Below, piece after piece: positions 8,256 through 15,781 of a DNA stretch of 39,749 bases. Position numbers and translations under genes: made by a program. The stretch comes from Lachnospiraceae bacterium (GTDB lineage Bacteria; Bacillota; Clostridia; Lachnospirales; Lachnospiraceae). The notes under the pieces were generated by a model. The model was given only the letters and a program-made list of their open reading frames with translations, did no database searches and was not told the origin of the DNA. Every line of letters starts with the position of its first letter. The first letter of the stretch is position 1. The DNA lies in contig JAFTBX010000058.1 in NCBI GenBank assembly GCA_017455005.1, forward strand, positions 1 to 39,749, in the 5' to 3' direction.

Positions 8256-9531
8256 GAAAAAGACAGCCATCGTGATCGGCACGGGAGCCGGCGGTGCCAT
8301 CGCCGCGAGGGAACTGCAGAAAAAGTATCAGGTAACGATCCTGGAGGCAGGAAAGGAATTCCGCCCGTTCAGCCTGTCGGTGAGGGGCATGGGAAAGCTC
8401 CGGAAGACCGGCCTTTTTCTGGATGAGCGGATGATCAGTATGCTTCTCCCGAACATGGTTATCGATAAGACAAAAGATATGGTACTGGTCCGGGGCAGGG
8501 GAGTCGGCGGAACAACGACTCTTGCGACCGGCAACGCACTTCGCTATGACGGCGCCTTAAAGCGGCTGGGGATCGACCTGGACCCGCAGTTTGAGGCCCT
8601 GGAGCGGGAGCTCCCGATTACGACCGATCATCAGAAGCACTGGACGGAGACAACAAAGCGGATGTTCCGCGTTTTCGAGGAAATGGGTCTCGATCCGGTT
8701 GTGACGCCTAAGTTCATGTATCCGGAAAAGTGTGTAGAATGCGGACACTGTGCGATCGGCTGCCCCACCGGCGCCAAGTGGGACACGAGGGCTCTCGTGC
8801 ATGAAAGCGTACGCATGGGAGCGGAACTGGTCACGGACTGTACGGTCACGTCCCTGGAGATTAAAAACGGCGAGGTAAAGTCGGTCCATGCGAGACATAA
8901 GGGAAAGCCGGTCAGCTATACGGCGGATCTCGTCATCCTTGCCGCAGGAGGACTCGGAACGCCGGTCATCCTGCAGAACTCCGGCATTGCCTGCAAGGAT
9001 ACGCTGTTCGTCGACCCGGTCCTTTGCGTGGCAGGGTATCAGCCAGGTGCCGGGCAGGACCGGCAGCTGCTGATGCCCTTCATCAGCCAGCAGGACGGGT
9101 ATATCCTCTCCCCATATATGGACTATCTGAGCTTCTTTTTCAATAAGCAGTGGAGATACCCGATGGACGGGCTCGTCAGCATGATGATCAAACTGGCGGA
9201 TGAACCGGTCGGAAGGATCGACGGCCACAGGGTAGAAAAGAGCATGACCGGTCCGGACGATGAGCGCATGAAATCTGCCGTCGCAAAGTGCCGCGAGATC
9301 CTTAATAAGCTCGGCATCCCGGAAGAAAAGCAGTTTCTGGGCACGCTCAATGCGGGACACCCGGGCGGGATGCTGCCGCTCACTGCAGCTGAGAAGGATA
9401 CCCTGCATCATCCTGCACTGCCGCAAAACCTTTATGTCGCGGACGCTACGATTCTGCCGGAGTCCATGGGAAATCCGCCGATTCTCACCATCATGGCGCT
9501 TGCCATGAAGATCGCGGAGCTAAAGAACTGA
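8248..9531 (+). CDS. GMC-family FAD oxidoreductase with CxxCxxCxxxCP motif
   Basis: A 427-residue FAD enzyme of the glucose-methanol-choline family. The ADP-binding loop is GTGAGGAIAA (11-20), the FAD signature is RGRGVGGTT (83-90), and the C-terminus has NAGHPGGMLPL with the presumed catalytic His and ADATILPESMGNPPILTI. A four-cysteine motif C162-x2-C165-x2-C168-x3-C172-P looks like a 4Fe-4S ligand set. A similar Cys-rich 'GCxxGAK' segment occurs in long-chain fatty alcohol oxidases. It is expected to oxidise an alcohol or reduce its product, fitting the acyl reductase two genes upstream. The start is supported by AAAGGAG seven bases before ATG, and the gene overlaps the upstream gene. Confidence 0.85.
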   Translation: MHEKKTAIVIGTGAGGAIAARELQKKYQVTILEAGKEFRPFSLSVRGMGKLRKTGLFLDERMISMLLPNMVIDKTKDMVLVRGRGVGGTTTLATGNALRYDGALKRLGIDLDPQFEALERELPITTDHQKHWTETTKRMFRVFEEMGLDPVVTPKFMYPEKCVECGHCAIGCPTGAKWDTRALVHESVRMGAELVTDCTVTSLEIKNGEVKSVHARHKGKPVSYTADLVILAAGGLGTPVILQNSGIACKDTLFVDPVLCVAGYQPGAGQDRQLLMPFISQQDGYILSPYMDYLSFFFNKQWRYPMDGLVSMMIKLADEPVGRIDGHRVEKSMTGPDDERMKSAVAKCREILNKLGIPEEKQFLGTLNAGHPGGMLPLTAAEKDTLHHPALPQNLYVADATILPESMGNPPILTIMALAMKIAELKN

Positions 9532-9673
9532 TCTCATGTGAGCTGCTGAAATATCCGATCTGTCAAAATGACTGCGATTCCTGTGTGAACCGCCCCTTTG
9601 CCGGCAGATAAATGCCGACGGCGATCAGCAGTACCATAATTATTTCGAGCTTGATAATATCTTTAAATATAGT

Positions 9674-9702
9674 AATCTTATCAAAAAATAATCTTATCAA
9701 AA
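9674..9702 (+). repeat. Short tandem direct repeat before the epimerase gene
   Basis: AATCTTATCAAAA occurs at 9674-9686 and again at 9690-9702, 24-52 bases before the epimerase ATG. It may be a tandem regulator site or simple AT-rich leader. No convincing promoter was found around it. Confidence 0.6.
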
Positions 9703-9725
9703 GGATCGGAGGGAAGAGATAGGCG

Positions 9726-10598
9726 ATGTGTATCCTGGAGAATGAAGCTTTATTTGTTGAGATCGCCGATAAGGGCGCGGAATTGTGCAGAGTATGGGAC
9801 AAAGAGGCGGGGATTGAACGTATTTGGAATGCGGATCCGACTATCTGGAATCGTTATGCACCGATCCTGTTTCCTTTTGTCGGAAAGGTAAACGGCGGGA
9901 AATATCGTCTGGGTGGCATGGAATATGAGATGAAAACCCAGCATGGATTCGCGCGCGATCTGGACTTTGTATGTGTGGAAGAAAGCAGGAATTCAGTGAG
10001 CCACGTCCTTACCGCTTCAGACGCAACAAGGCTGATCTACCCCTTTGAGTTTAAGCTTAAAGTGCGGCATTACCTGGATGAAAGCGATCCGCGCCATCTG
10101 CACATTGAATGGACGGTAAGCAATACGGGAACTGATCTGATGTATTACGCCATAGGCGGACATCCGGCCTTTCTCCCGCCCAAGGGTGTAAAAAAAGAAG
10201 ACTGTTTCCTGGGCTTTCCGGGACAGAAAGAGCTTAAGTACATCAGCGTGGATCCCGCGGGCTTTGCCGTTCCGGATACAATTTACAGGCTGGAACCGGA
10301 TAACTCTCTGGTCCCCTACGGCAGTTCGCTGCCGAACACCTGGATCTTTGAAGATCATCAGGTTTCAAAAGTTCAGATCGTCAGTCCGGACAAAACACCT
10401 TTTGTAACTGTCTGCTGTGAGGGATTTCCTATCCTTGCCGTCTGGGCAAATGCTGCCGGCCCCTTTATCTGTCTTGAGCCCTGGTTCGGACGTACGGATA
10501 ATGAAGGCTTTACAGGAGAGATCAGCGAAAAAGCTTTCGAGCAGCAGCTCGGCCCGGGAGTGTCACGGCAGATCAACTGGAGCATTTTGTTTCATTGA
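9726..10598 (+). CDS. Aldose 1-epimerase family protein (LacX-like)
   Basis: A 290-residue beta-sandwich protein of the aldose-1-epimerase superfamily, LacX-like branch. Landmarks are the N-terminal NEALFVEIADKGAELCRVW, the catalytic-region His in QHGFARDLDF, the second His in AIGGHPAFLPP and a Glu-containing C-terminal CLEPWFGRTDN. These match the His/His/Glu arrangement that mutarotates aldohexoses or hexose-6-phosphates. It has no signal peptide, so it is cytoplasmic. GGAGG lies about 13 bases upstream of the ATG. It stands alone between the GMC operon and the leftward tRNA genes, with a shared terminator after it. Confidence 0.88.
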   Translation: MCILENEALFVEIADKGAELCRVWDKEAGIERIWNADPTIWNRYAPILFPFVGKVNGGKYRLGGMEYEMKTQHGFARDLDFVCVEESRNSVSHVLTASDATRLIYPFEFKLKVRHYLDESDPRHLHIEWTVSNTGTDLMYYAIGGHPAFLPPKGVKKEDCFLGFPGQKELKYISVDPAGFAVPDTIYRLEPDNSLVPYGSSLPNTWIFEDHQVSKVQIVSPDKTPFVTVCCEGFPILAVWANAAGPFICLEPWFGRTDNEGFTGEISEKAFEQQLGPGVSRQINWSILFH

Positions 10599-10644
10599 AG
10601 CAGATCCCACGGCATATCATCTGTTTCGGAGCGTGAAAACCTAC

Positions 10645-10688
10645 AAAAAAATCCTTATCTACGGCGGAAATGCCAAGATAAGGATTTT
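10645..10688 (-). terminator. Terminator of the tRNA-Arg/tRNA-His unit, possibly bidirectional
   Basis: AAAATCCTTATCT pairs perfectly with AGATAAGGATTTT across a 15-base loop. On the minus strand seven T follow, serving the tRNA transcript. On the plus strand four T follow and could also stop the epimerase transcript. Confidence 0.88.
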
Positions 10689-10691
10689 GCG

Positions 10692-10766
10692 GGTGGGTAA
10701 AGGGACTCGAACCCTCGGCCTTCAGAGCCACAATCTGACGCGCTAGCCAACTGCGCCACACCCACC
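10692..10766 (-). tRNA. tRNA-His (anticodon GUG)
   Basis: The minus strand begins with the extra G(-1) typical of tRNA-His, paired with discriminator C. The anticodon stem TCAGA/TCTGA encloses TTGTGGC, giving GUG. The T-arm is GAGGGTTCGAGTCCCTT. CCA is not encoded. Confidence 0.94.
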
Positions 10767-10823
10767 ATATTCAATTCGGACCGGCTGTGGTCATCGGTCT
10801 GACCCTTCCACAGTGATGATCCA

Positions 10824-10897
10824 CGAACCAGAAGGGATTCGAACCCCCGACCCTGCGCTTAGAAGGCGCATGCTCTATCCAGCTGAGCTACTGGCTC
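10824..10897 (-). tRNA. tRNA-Arg (anticodon UCU)
   Basis: On the minus strand the acceptor is GAGCCAG/CTGGTTC and the D-arm contains AGCTCAGCTGGATAGAGC. The anticodon stem TGCGC/GCGCA encloses CTTCTAA, giving UCU. It is co-transcribed with tRNA-His downstream. CCA is not encoded. Confidence 0.94.
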
Positions 10898-10950
10898 ACT
10901 CTCTGTCAGGGGATGTCTTCAATCGAAAGCTATCCCGACAGTGCTTATCT

Positions 10951-10979
10951 ATGATAAACAACAATGCGCCTTTTGTCAA
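10951..10979 (-). promoter_or_regulatory. Promoter of the tRNA-Arg/tRNA-His unit
   Basis: On the minus strand a perfect TTGACA (10974-10979) and TATCAT (10951-10956) are separated by 17 bases, about 54 bases before tRNA-Arg. Confidence 0.85.
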
Positions 10980-11001
10980 GTGGTTAATACATAAAATCAC
11001 A

Positions 11002-11030
11002 TTGAATTTAACTGTGAAAACAGGTATGAT
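11002..11030 (+). promoter_or_regulatory. Putative promoter of the CoaX-like/ABC operon
   Basis: TTGAAT (11002-11007) and TATGAT (11025-11030) are 17 bases apart. The leader to the ATG at 11149 contains a tandem 18-base repeat (11095-11130) that encodes nothing recognisable. Confidence 0.6.
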
Positions 11031-11148
11031 ATGAACGCAAGGATCGCGGAAGCACGAAGTGCAAAACGATCCTGTTATATCGAGAAGAGCAACTGAAGTT
11101 GTTTACGGGAAAGAAGTTGTTTATGGGCAGCAGGACAGGAGGCATCAT

Positions 11149-11931
11149 ATGATCCTGACAGTTATTATAGAAAACAGCAAGATCTTTATCGGCGGTGCTG
11201 ACCAGGATACCGGCCGTATCATATTTGAAGACTCCATTTCCTCTGACTTAAGGAAGACGACCGCGGAGTATACGATCATTATCAAGCAGCTGCTTGAGCT
11301 GCACGGCATGGGGCAGCAGGGCTTCGACGGCGGCATCATTTCTTCCTGCGTGCCTCCGCTTACCGACGTGATCCGACGGGTGCTTACGAACATGATCCAC
11401 CGGGAGATCCTCGAGGTGGCTCCCGGTTTAAAGACCGGCGTTAACATCCGGACCGATGATCCGAGTGAACTCGGCGCGGATCTGCTGACGGCAGCAGCCG
11501 CAGGCATCCGGCATTACGGGGCACCGCTGATCCTCATCAATTTCGGAACAACGACCACGATCTCGGTCATCGACGAACATAAGGCATTCCGGGGCTGCAT
11601 GATCACACCGGGCGTCCGCATGTCTTTCGACGGTCTCGCAAACAACACGGCATTTTTGCCGGATGTGGCGGCACACCGTCCCACGCGCCTGATCGGCAGC
11701 AATACCGCCGACAGCATGCAAAGCGGCGTTATCATCGGCATGGCGGCAATGGTCGACGGAATGATCGACCGGATCTGGGAGGAGACGGAACAGGACGCTG
11801 AAATCGTCGCTTCCGGAGAGTATGCCGGTCTGGTCGTGCCATACTGCAGGCACATGATCATGACGGATGAGCATCTTCTGATGAAGGGACTGATCGCGAT
11901 CTACAACCGTAACAGCAGAACGCAGCATTAA
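11149..11931 (+). CDS. Divergent type III pantothenate kinase-like protein, probably inactive
   Basis: A 260-residue protein aligning along its whole length with type III pantothenate kinase (CoaX), recognisable by SSCVPPLTDVIRR, GVNIRTDDPSELGAD, CMITPGVRMSFDGL and the C-terminal LLMKGLIAIYNRN. Active CoaX has an N-terminal DxGNT phosphate loop, GADR and DFGT, contributing three conserved aspartates. Here the first is replaced (IIENS, Ile6), GAD keeps Asp111 but has Leu in place of Arg, and DFGT has become NFGT (Asn131). ATG 11149 has AGGAGG six bases upstream. The gene is 17 bases before an ABC exporter pair. It is likely a pseudoenzyme or a protein with a new ligand role, not the housekeeping kinase. 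Confidence 0.82.
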   Translation: MILTVIIENSKIFIGGADQDTGRIIFEDSISSDLRKTTAEYTIIIKQLLELHGMGQQGFDGGIISSCVPPLTDVIRRVLTNMIHREILEVAPGLKTGVNIRTDDPSELGADLLTAAAAGIRHYGAPLILINFGTTTTISVIDEHKAFRGCMITPGVRMSFDGLANNTAFLPDVAAHRPTRLIGSNTADSMQSGVIIGMAAMVDGMIDRIWEETEQDAEIVASGEYAGLVVPYCRHMIMTDEHLLMKGLIAIYNRNSRTQH

Positions 11932-11948
11932 CAGAATAAAGTAATACA

Positions 11949-13778
11949 ATGAAGAAATATACGAAATATATCAAACCCTATCTTTTTTTCTTTATCGTCG
12001 GCCCGCTTATGACGCTGACAGAGGTGTTCGGTGAGATCTGGATCCCTCGCCTGATGTCCATGATCATTAATACGGGCGTGGCGAATCACAACATCGCATA
12101 TATCCTTCGGATCGGTCTCGTGATGCTCGGGGCCTGTATGCTCCAGGTAAGCACCGGCGTACTCGGCGGTTATTTTTCCGTGCGCGCAGCAGTGGGATTT
12201 ACAGGAGATATCCGATCGGAGCTTTTTGCAAAGGTGCAGCAGTTTTCATTTGCAGACCTTGATGACTTTTCGACAGGATCTCTGGTGACGAGGCTGACCA
12301 ATGATCTTCAGCAGATCCAGCAGATGGTTATGATGGGACTCAGGATGGCGCTCAGGAGCCCGGGTATGCTGGTCGGCGGCCTGATCATGGCGCTGACGCT
12401 GAACCGGGATCTGGCCCTGATCCTTCTTGTCGTCATTCCGCTTCTCGGTGTCAGCATTTTCCTGATCATGAAGACGGCGTATCCGCGGTTTACAAGGATG
12501 CAGACTGCGCTGGATGCCCTCAATAACGGAATCAAAGAGACGCTGACTAACGTACGCGTGGTGAAGTCTTTCGTCCGGGAGGATCATGAACAGGATAAGT
12601 TCGAAGGACTGAACGGTGATTTAAAGCAGAGAACTCTCGATGCTTTGAATACGGTCATTTTCATGATGCCGGTCATGACCTTTTTTATGAACCTTACGGC
12701 GATTGCCGTCGTCTGGTTCGGCGGAAACCGGATCATAGCGGGACGCATGCTGGTGGGTGATCTGACGGCATTTATTACCTATGTGACGCAGATCCTGATG
12801 TCGCTCATGATGCTGGCGATGATCATCCTGCAGTCCGCACGTTCAATGGCCTCGTTTAAGCGTGTTTCCGAGGTTATGGATTTTGTGCCTGATCTGGATG
12901 ACCGGAACGCGGCAAGGAAAGATAAGGAAGTGGAAAGCGGCAGGATCGAGTTTAAGGATGTGAGTTTCTCCTATCCGGATGAAAACCGTATCGAGGATGA
13001 TGAGACGACCTCCGTGGCGATGCCTAAGGCGGGCACGGGTATGGAGGCGAGGCACGGAGCCGGCAATGACGGCGAAGATTTTTCTGTCCTGCAGCATATC
13101 TCCTTTACGATCGAACCGGGCGAGACCGTGGGTATACTCGGCGCGACCGGCTGCGGCAAGACATCCCTCGTGCAGCTGATCCCGCGGCTCTATGACGCGA
13201 CGGAGGGCGCGGTGCTGGTGGATGGCGTGGATGTGCGCGATTATTCCCTGGAAAACCTGAGGGAAGGCGTGGGCATGGTCCTGCAGTACAACACGCTCTT
13301 TACGGGCACGATCGCGGAGAACTTAAGATGGGGCAATGAAGACGCTACCGATGAAGAGGTACGGAAATATGCGGAGTACGCCCAGGCTGACGGTTTTGTC
13401 TCTTCGTTCAAGGATGGCTATGATACGATGATCGAACAGGGCGGCACGAACGTTTCCGGCGGACAGAAGCAGAGGCTATGCATTGCAAGAGCTCTTTTGA
13501 AAAAGCCGAAGATTCTGATTCTGGATGACTCGACTTCTGCTGTGGATACGGCGACAGAGCGGATGATCAATGCGGCATTCGCAAACGAACTGAAGGATAC
13601 GACCAAGCTGATCATCGCCCAGAGAATCGGTTCCGTGAAGGATGCTGACCGCATCATTGTTATGGACGATGGAAAGATCGTCGACATCGGTAAGCACAAT
13701 GAACTGATCGGACGCTGTCACGAATATCAGGAGATCTACTACAGCCAGGTTGAAAGAAAAGAGGAGGTGCCGGCATGA
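11949..13778 (+). CDS. Heterodimeric ABC exporter subunit with degenerate ATPase site
   Basis: A 609-residue half-transporter with six membrane helices (about 1-310) and a nucleotide-binding domain (about 325-600). Walker A is GATGCGKT near 397 and the signature is NVSGGQKQR near 500. Walker B is ILILDD near 521, so the catalytic Glu is Asp, and the switch residue is Gln in IIAQRI near 557 instead of His. This matches the degenerate subunit of TM287/288- or LmrCD-type heterodimers. A charged insertion of about 25 residues precedes the VLQHISF strand. It overlaps the next ABC gene by 4 bases (ATGA). The substrate is unknown: multidrug, lipid or peptide export are all possible. Confidence 0.92.
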   Translation: MKKYTKYIKPYLFFFIVGPLMTLTEVFGEIWIPRLMSMIINTGVANHNIAYILRIGLVMLGACMLQVSTGVLGGYFSVRAAVGFTGDIRSELFAKVQQFSFADLDDFSTGSLVTRLTNDLQQIQQMVMMGLRMALRSPGMLVGGLIMALTLNRDLALILLVVIPLLGVSIFLIMKTAYPRFTRMQTALDALNNGIKETLTNVRVVKSFVREDHEQDKFEGLNGDLKQRTLDALNTVIFMMPVMTFFMNLTAIAVVWFGGNRIIAGRMLVGDLTAFITYVTQILMSLMMLAMIILQSARSMASFKRVSEVMDFVPDLDDRNAARKDKEVESGRIEFKDVSFSYPDENRIEDDETTSVAMPKAGTGMEARHGAGNDGEDFSVLQHISFTIEPGETVGILGATGCGKTSLVQLIPRLYDATEGAVLVDGVDVRDYSLENLREGVGMVLQYNTLFTGTIAENLRWGNEDATDEEVRKYAEYAQADGFVSSFKDGYDTMIEQGGTNVSGGQKQRLCIARALLKKPKILILDDSTSAVDTATERMINAAFANELKDTTKLIIAQRIGSVKDADRIIVMDDGKIVDIGKHNELIGRCHEYQEIYYSQVERKEEVPA

Positions 13779-15640
13779 CCCGTAAGGAAAAACTGACAGC
13801 TTCTCTCGAAAGAAGATACGGAAAGCGTGTGGCTGCAGGCGGGCGTGGCGGCGGACCCGGCGGAAATGCCGCCAGGGCAAAAGGCAAGCCCGCAAATGTC
13901 GGCAAGACGATCCGGAGACTCATGGTCTATGTCATGAGGGAAAAGGCGAGACTCGCAGGCGCAATCATCTGCGTGCTGATCTCCACCCTTTCCTCCCTGG
14001 CGGCTTCCTATATGCTGCGTCCCATCATCAACACGTATATCGTTCCAGTGGACGGCAGCAGGGGTGACCCGGCAGGCCTCTTCAGGGCACTTCTTGTGAT
14101 GTTCGCGGTCTATATGGCGGGCATCGTGGCGACATATCTGCAGGCACGGTTACTTACGAGAGTCGGACAGAACAGCCTGCAGCGTATGAGGGAAGATCTT
14201 TTTGCACATATGCAGGAGCTTCCGGTCAAGTTTTATGATACAAATACCCGCGGCGACCTGATGAGCCGCTTTACGAATGATATCGACAACGTCGGAAACA
14301 TGCTTTCCTCGACGCTGATCTCGGTCTTTACTGCAGCACTCACATTGGCCGGAACGTTGGCGCTGATGCTTTATACCAACGTGACTCTGACGATCGTCAC
14401 GGTACTTGTCGTTCCGCTTATGCTGATGGCTGTACGGAGGATTGCAGGCGCATCCGCGAAGTATTACGCGATGCAGCAGTCTTCGCTCGGCCAGCTGAAC
14501 GGGTATATCGAGGAATCCATCACCGGACAGAAGGTCATCAAGGTTTTCAATCACGAAGGCACGACGATGGAGGAGTTTAACATTCTCAACGAAAAGCTGA
14601 AGGCGCACCAGATCAAGGCGCAGTTCTTCGGTGGTCTGATGGGACCTGTCATGAACTGCTCTACGCAGCTTACATATACACTGACGTCTGTCGTGGGCGG
14701 TATTCTTTGCGTGGCAAGGGGATTTGACATCGGCGGCTTAACGGTGTTCTTAAACTACTCGCGCCAGTTCGGACGTCCGATCAATGAGATCGCCATGACG
14801 ACAACTGCTATCTTCTCGGCACTTGCAGGCGCGGAGAGAGTCTTTGCCATCCTGGACGCGGAGCCGGAGACACCGGATGACGCGGATGCCTATGTGCCGC
14901 AGCCTATGCGCGGTGATGTGGTCATGGAGCATGTGAGCTTCGGCTATAACGAAGACCATATGGTGCTGAAGGATATCAATCTCTATGCCCACCCCGGTCA
15001 GAAGATCGCCTTTGTCGGTTCCACCGGTGCCGGCAAGACGACCGTCATGAACCTGCTCCCGCGTTTCTATGATGTTAAGAAAGGGTCCATCACGATTGAC
15101 GGTGTAGAGATCCGGCATTACAATAGGGATGAACTGCGGAAAAATATCGCCATGGTCCTGCAGGAGTCCCATCTCTTCAGCGGAACGATCATGGAGAACA
15201 TCCGCTATGGCCGTCTGGATGCCACGGATGAAGAGGTCATTGAAGCCGCGAAGACCGCTTCCGCGGACGCTTTTATTCGTCATCTTCCCAAGGGCTACCA
15301 GACAGAGATCGACGGCGACGGCTCCAACCTGTCCCAGGGGCAGCGGCAGCTGCTGAACATCGCGCGGGCTTCGGTGTCCCGTGCCCCGGTGCTGATCCTG
15401 GATGAAGCAACATCTTCGGTCGACACGCGCACCGAGCAGCTGATCAATGAGGGCATGCATCACCTGATGGATAACCGTACGACCTTCGTTATCGCGCACC
15501 GCCTCTCCACAGTCCGTGATGCCAATGCTATCATGGTCCTGGAGCATGGCGAGATCATTGAACGCGGCACGCATGAAGACCTTCTCGCGATGAAGGGCAG
15601 GTACTACGAGCTCTATACCGGAAAGGCGGAACTGGACTGA
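13775..15640 (+). CDS. Heterodimeric ABC exporter subunit with consensus ATPase site
   Basis: A 621-residue half-transporter that completes the pair. A basic, Gly-rich N-terminal extension (about residues 1-45) precedes the six membrane helices. The nucleotide-binding domain has Walker A GSTGAGKT near 413, signature LSQGQRQ near 517, Walker B LILDEATSSVD with catalytic Glu, and VIAHRLSTV with the switch His near 574. It is therefore the catalytically competent partner. The start ATG overlaps the stop of the first subunit, with GAGGTG just upstream, so the two are translationally coupled. Confidence 0.93.
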   Translation: MTRKEKLTASLERRYGKRVAAGGRGGGPGGNAARAKGKPANVGKTIRRLMVYVMREKARLAGAIICVLISTLSSLAASYMLRPIINTYIVPVDGSRGDPAGLFRALLVMFAVYMAGIVATYLQARLLTRVGQNSLQRMREDLFAHMQELPVKFYDTNTRGDLMSRFTNDIDNVGNMLSSTLISVFTAALTLAGTLALMLYTNVTLTIVTVLVVPLMLMAVRRIAGASAKYYAMQQSSLGQLNGYIEESITGQKVIKVFNHEGTTMEEFNILNEKLKAHQIKAQFFGGLMGPVMNCSTQLTYTLTSVVGGILCVARGFDIGGLTVFLNYSRQFGRPINEIAMTTTAIFSALAGAERVFAILDAEPETPDDADAYVPQPMRGDVVMEHVSFGYNEDHMVLKDINLYAHPGQKIAFVGSTGAGKTTVMNLLPRFYDVKKGSITIDGVEIRHYNRDELRKNIAMVLQESHLFSGTIMENIRYGRLDATDEEVIEAAKTASADAFIRHLPKGYQTEIDGDGSNLSQGQRQLLNIARASVSRAPVLILDEATSSVDTRTEQLINEGMHHLMDNRTTFVIAHRLSTVRDANAIMVLEHGEIIERGTHEDLLAMKGRYYELYTGKAELD

Positions 15641-15706
15641 ATGCGACTGCTTTACTGCTGACACTGAGTCCAGGCAGCAGGGCGCCGTTCGCTTCAAACA
15701 GTCCTC

Positions 15707-15723
15707 GGATGCCAATGGCATCC
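15707..15723. repeat. Small perfect inverted repeat between the ABC and DUF1538 genes
   Basis: GGATGCC-AAT-GGCATCC lies in the 141-base gap after the ABC exporter. It lacks a T-run, so it is not a standard terminator. It could be an operator or a transcript-stabilising hairpin. Confidence 0.5.
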
Positions 15724-15781
15724 TGCGGAACTCGCTCGGCGGCATCCATGCTGCCTGTACAGAAAACTGCAATATATCCGT

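Noticed and set aside
9540..9608. Short Cys-rich reading frame after the GMC gene (ending CQNDCDSCVNRPFAGR)
   Set aside because: It has no ATG, GTG or TTG start with a ribosome binding site, is out of frame with the GMC gene and is only about 25 codons long. The GMC C-terminus is already complete.
11095..11130. Tandem 18-base repeat (GAAGTTGTTTACGGGAAA and a variant) in the CoaX-like leader
   Set aside because: Only two imperfect copies. They could be read as a repeated peptide in an N-terminal extension, but the ATG at 11149 with AGGAGG is clearly the start. Probably a local duplication without function.
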